A stretch of DNA of 15,022 nucleotides from DASQQQ01 sp036390995. Lineage in GTDB: Bacteria; Actinomycetota; UBA4738; HRBIN12. Numbering within the stretch: position 1 is the first letter of the stretch; every line of letters begins with the position of its first letter. Below the pieces are notes generated by a model. That model was not told where the DNA came from. It did no database searches and worked only from the letters and a program-made list of their open reading frames with translations. A program made the translations under genes and the position numbers. Location: assembly GCA_036390995.1 (NCBI GenBank), contig DASWAT010000171.1, positions 1 to 15,022 on the forward strand. Direction: 5' to 3'. Below are positions 12,342 to 15,022 of the stretch, one piece after another.

Positions 12342-14273
12342 ATGCCGGAGCCTGAGGAGATCCTCGCCGGGCTGAACCAGGCGCAGCGGCAGGCGGCCAT
12401 CGCCGTGCGGGGACCGGTGGCCATCCTCGCCGGGGCCGGCACCGGCAAGACCACCACCATCACGCATCGGATCGCCTACCAGGTGGCGAGCGGTGCGTTC
12501 CGGGCGTCCCGGATCCTCGCCGTGACGTTCACCGAGAAGGCGGCGCGCGAGCTGAAGGGGCGGCTGGCCGGGCTCGGCGTGGAGGGTGTCGAGGCGCGAA
12601 CCTTCCACGCGGCCGCACTCGCCCAGCTCTCGCGCCTGTGGCCGCGGTTCGCGGGATCTCCACTGCCCGAGGTGCTCGGCTCGAAGGCGCCGCTCATCGC
12701 CTCGCTGGCCAACGCCCTGCCGCCTCCGCACCGTTACCTGCCGCGCGGCGAGCTCGCGAACGAGATCGAGTGGGCGAAGAACCGCATGGTCGCACCGGCC
12801 GGCTACCTGGACGAGCTCGAGCGTCGCGGCCACGAGCCGCCGATCCCCGCCGAGCTGATGGCGCGGATCTTCGACGGGTACGAGCGGCGGAAGCAGCGCA
12901 CCGGCCGCCTGGACTTCGAGGACATGCTGGGCCTCGCCGTGCGCCTCTTCGATGAGCACCCCGTCGCGGCCGACGAGGTCCGCGACCGGTTCCACGCCTT
13001 CACGGTGGACGAGTACCAGGACGTGAACGCCCTGCAGCAGACCCTCCTGGAGCGCTGGCTTGGCGGACGAGACGAGCTCTGCGTCGTGGGGGACGACTAC
13101 CAGACGATCTACACGTTCACGGGAGCCTCGCCCGAGCACCTGCTGGGGTTCCCGCAGCGGTTCCCAGGCGCGCGGATCGTGCGCCTGGAGGAGAACTACC
13201 GCTCCTCGCCGCAGGTGCTCACCGTGGCGAACGCGCTCGCGCGCCACCTCGGCGGCTTCCGCAAGGAGCTGCGGGCCACGCGCGAGGACGGGCCCGGTCC
13301 CACCGCCCGGGCGCTGCCGGACGCCGACTCGGAGGTCGCCTTCGTCGTCGACGAGGTCCGCCGCCTGTACGCCGCCGGGATCCCGCTCGAGGATATGGCC
13401 GTCCTGTACCGGATCAACGCGCGCTCCGAGCCGTTCGAGGAGGCGTTCGCCGCCGCTGGCGTCCCGTACCAGGTGCGGGATGGCGCGTTCCTCCGCCGGC
13501 CGGGACCGCGGGCCGTGCTGGCCCGGCTGCGGAGGGCGACCGGGCCGGCGGCGCGCGCCGTTGCGGCCGTCACCGACGCCCTCGGGTACGACCCCGAGGC
13601 CGAGCCCGACCTGGAGGAGGAGGTCACCCGGCAGGCGGACCTGGCCAGGATGCGGGCGCTCGCCGAGGAGTTCGAGCGGGCGCATCCCGAGGGCGACCCG
13701 GCCGGCTTCGTTGCCGAGCTGGCCCGCCGGTTCTCGGCCGAGGAGTCCGGTCGCGGGGTGAACCTGCTCACCTACCACCGGGCCAAGGGGCTCGAGTTCG
13801 ACGCCGTGTTCCTTCCCCGCCTGCTGGACGGCGAGCTCCCGTATCGCTCACGCCGGGCCGAGGCCGACCCCGAGGAGGAGCGCCGCTTGCTCTACGTGGG
13901 GATCACCCGGGCTCGGACGCACCTGTACCTGTCGTGGCCGCGAGAGCCGCGCTCGGCGCCGAGCCCCTTCCTGGCCGAGGTGGGCGTGCAGGCCGCGGCG
14001 CGAGAGCCGTCGGCGCGCTCGAAGGCCGCGGCCGTCCCCACCTCGCAGGGCGGGCCGCTGTTCGATCGGCTGAGGTCGTGGCGGCTCGAGCGGGCGAAGG
14101 CCGACGGCGTGCCGGCCTACGTGGTGTTCCACGACGCCACGCTGGCAGCGATCGCCGACGAGCGTCCGCGGTCCCGTGCCGCCCTGGCGTGCATCTCGGG
14201 CGTGGGTCCGGCCAAGCTCGAGCGGTACGCGGACGAGGTGCTCGAGGTCGTCGCCGGATCCGACGCGTCCTGA
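12342..14273 (+). CDS. uvrD2: UvrD2-like superfamily 1 DNA helicase with HRDC domain
   Basis: This is a 643-residue ATP-driven 3'-5' DNA helicase. All SF1A motifs are visible: Q motif (LNQAQRQA, ~11-18), Walker A AGAGTGKT (30-37), Ia VTFTEKAARELK, Ib ARTFHAAAL, II VDEYQD (~222-227), III VVGDDYQTIY, IV EENYRSSPQVL, V TYHRAKGLEFD and VI LLYVGITRAR (~516). Residues about 565-640 form an HRDC domain (LFDRLRSWRLERAKADGVPAYVVFHDATL, then ISGVGPAKLERYADEVLEVV). This arrangement is that of actinobacterial UvrD2. The four-cysteine module that joins the helicase core to HRDC in mycobacterial UvrD2 is absent; the linker (~535-565) is short and has no Cys. It probably works in DNA repair or replication. 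It is leaderless and convergent with the acetate transporter. Confidence 0.92.
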   Translation: MPEPEEILAGLNQAQRQAAIAVRGPVAILAGAGTGKTTTITHRIAYQVASGAFRASRILAVTFTEKAARELKGRLAGLGVEGVEARTFHAAALAQLSRLWPRFAGSPLPEVLGSKAPLIASLANALPPPHRYLPRGELANEIEWAKNRMVAPAGYLDELERRGHEPPIPAELMARIFDGYERRKQRTGRLDFEDMLGLAVRLFDEHPVAADEVRDRFHAFTVDEYQDVNALQQTLLERWLGGRDELCVVGDDYQTIYTFTGASPEHLLGFPQRFPGARIVRLEENYRSSPQVLTVANALARHLGGFRKELRATREDGPGPTARALPDADSEVAFVVDEVRRLYAAGIPLEDMAVLYRINARSEPFEEAFAAAGVPYQVRDGAFLRRPGPRAVLARLRRATGPAARAVAAVTDALGYDPEAEPDLEEEVTRQADLARMRALAEEFERAHPEGDPAGFVAELARRFSAEESGRGVNLLTYHRAKGLEFDAVFLPRLLDGELPYRSRRAEADPEEERRLLYVGITRARTHLYLSWPREPRSAPSPFLAEVGVQAAAREPSARSKAAAVPTSQGGPLFDRLRSWRLERAKADGVPAYVVFHDATLAAIADERPRSRAALACISGVGPAKLERYADEVLEVVAGSDAS

Positions 14274-14291
14274 CCCGGCCTCGCGTCCGGG
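14274..14291. terminator. Candidate bidirectional terminator between helicase and transporter
   Basis: The whole 19-base gap between the convergent stop codons is nearly filled by CCCGG (14274-14278) and CCGGG (14287-14291) with an 8-base loop. The stem is short and has no T-run. Its placement exactly between two convergent genes is the main support. Confidence 0.35.
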
Positions 14292-14292
14292 C

Positions 14293-14922
14293 CTACGCCG
14301 CGAGCTTCGGCACCGGGGCGACCTGCGGCTTCTCCTTCCAGAGCGGCCTGCCCACCGTCAGGACCGTGTGTCCGGCCATGCCGTTCACGACCCCGGCGGC
14401 CGACGTGTACCACGCCACCGCGGCGGTCACGATGCCCACGACCCCGCCGGCCTTCACGATGGCATCGATCTCGGACAGGAAACCGACCGCGAGGACGATC
14501 TCGGTCGCCTCGAGCGCCAGGAACACGAGGAACACGGCCACGTTCAGCCGCGTGCTCCACAGCAGCATGTAGGTGTTGAAGATGGCGAACGCCAGCAGGA
14601 TCCAGCCCAGGTCGTTCAGCGCGTTGGGGCTGCCCTCCTCGACCAGCAGGACGTAGAGGCCGAGCCCGATCCAGAACGCTCCGTACGTGGAGAACGCGGT
14701 CGCGCCGAACACGTTGCGGTTGCGGAACTCCCACATCCCGGCCAGCAATTGCGCCAGCCCGCCGTACGCGAAGGCGAACCCGAGCCATGCGGCCCCGCCC
14801 GTGGTCCAGTCGGCGTTCTTCGCCGAGAGCAGGAACGTGGTGAGCGCGAACGCCGCCAGGCCGAGCGGGCCCGGATCGGCGATCGACGGAAGCTCCACGC
14901 GGCGAACCGGTGTCTCATCCAT
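14293..14922 (-). CDS. satP: GPR1/FUN34/YaaH (SatP) family acetate/succinate transporter
   Basis: This 209-residue membrane protein has six hydrophobic helices at about 20-34, 42-62, 77-94, 105-122, 126-148 and 156-178. The family start element appears as ADPGPLGLAAF (residues 15-25), and the second signature FGATAFSTYGAFWIG (72-86) is strong. The family takes up or exports acetate and related small acids with protons at the cytoplasmic membrane. The canonical NP[AV]PLGL signature is altered here to DPGPLGL (Asp16, Gly18). ATG 14922 is preceded by GAGGAGAGG on the minus strand; an upstream ATG at 14982 would add a very basic, non-family extension. It is convergent with the helicase. Confidence 0.9.
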   Translation of the reverse strand: MDETPVRRVELPSIADPGPLGLAAFALTTFLLSAKNADWTTGGAAWLGFAFAYGGLAQLLAGMWEFRNRNVFGATAFSTYGAFWIGLGLYVLLVEEGSPNALNDLGWILLAFAIFNTYMLLWSTRLNVAVFLVFLALEATEIVLAVGFLSEIDAIVKAGGVVGIVTAAVAWYTSAAGVVNGMAGHTVLTVGRPLWKEKPQVAPVPKLAA

Positions 14923-14940
14923 GGGACCTCTCCTCGTCGA

Positions 14941-14950
14941 ACGACGTCGT
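14941..14950. promoter_or_regulatory. 10-base palindrome upstream of the acetate transporter
   Basis: ACGACGTCGT is a perfect palindrome 18 bases ahead of the transporter start, just before its ribosome binding site. It could be an operator for carbon-source control. Short palindromes are frequent at this base composition, so support is weak. Nothing else can be called in 14951-15022. Confidence 0.2.
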
Positions 14951-15022
14951 CCCATGGTGTCGCGCCGCCGGCTCGGCCTCACCCGTCGAAGGTCCCGCGC
15001 CCCGCGGGCCGTTCCTCCGGCT

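Noticed and set aside
11553..13778. 741-codon minus-strand open frame opposite the membrane protein and helicase genes
   Set aside because: It is the antisense shadow of two well-supported plus-strand genes. It reads as Arg/Gly/Pro/His-rich low-complexity protein with no domain pattern.
14979..15022. Possible last 14 codons of a gene upstream of the acetate transporter on the minus strand (stop at 14979-14981)
   Set aside because: Too short to judge. An open frame of this length is expected by chance at this base composition.
1..15022. CRISPR arrays, tRNA or rRNA genes, insertion sequences, prophage or attachment sites
   Set aside because: No spaced direct repeats, tRNA-like cloverleaf arms, transposase motifs or terminal inverted repeats were found by eye. 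Coding density and base composition look uniform, so no recent transfer is evident.

Overview
The window is very GC-rich, with strong GC bias at third codon positions, many GTG starts and 4-base start/stop overlaps, and at least two genes whose -10-like hexamer sits 7-8 bases before the start codon with no ribosome binding site (leaderless style). Together with a UvrD2-type helicase carrying a C-terminal HRDC domain and a LuxR/SARP-style AAA+ regulator, this points to an actinobacterium, probably a deep-branching, uncultivated one. This is inference; there is no rRNA or other marker to fix it.

Layout. (1) 1-2023, minus strand: the N-terminal ~674 codons of a large AAA+/TPR transcriptional activator, cut off by the window edge. 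(2) 2174-4053, plus strand: a small ferredoxin-like-fold (YdhR/ABM-like) protein, then a DUF1326 protein overlapping a DUF2182 membrane protein, a Cys-rich pair that looks like a functional unit. (3) 4063-4851, minus strand: a Cys-containing hypothetical protein, convergent with the DUF2182 gene. Their stop codons lie inside one inverted repeat. (4) 4927-11689, plus strand: nine tightly packed genes, read as one operon: DsrE-like sulfurtransferase, TusA, an MvhD-like subunit, two different HdrA-like flavoproteins, a 97-residue winged-helix-like protein, a QmoC-like iron-sulfur/membrane subunit, a PadR-family regulator and a hemerythrin-domain protein. (5) 11769-12299: a four-helix membrane protein with its own promoter. 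(6) 12342-14273: UvrD2-like helicase. (7) 14293-14922, minus strand: SatP/YaaH-family acetate transporter.

The centre of interest is region 4. DsrE and TusA are sulfur-relay proteins. Two HdrA flavoproteins, an MvhD-like protein and a QmoC-like membrane subunit form the parts list of a Qmo-like, quinone-linked heterodisulfide-reductase complex. HdrB, LbpA, lipoate-assembly, AprAB and DsrAB genes are all absent from the window. The simplest reading is a membrane-anchored complex that oxidises protein-bound sulfane sulfur delivered by DsrE/TusA and passes electrons to the quinone pool, or the reverse. A redox- or sulfur-responsive PadR repressor and an oxygen/NO-binding hemerythrin would be encoded on the same transcript. 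Two subunits have altered iron-sulfur ligand sets: the MvhD-like protein has lost several family cysteines, and the second HdrA has Asn in place of one ferredoxin Cys. This suggests a specialised variant rather than a copy of a known system.
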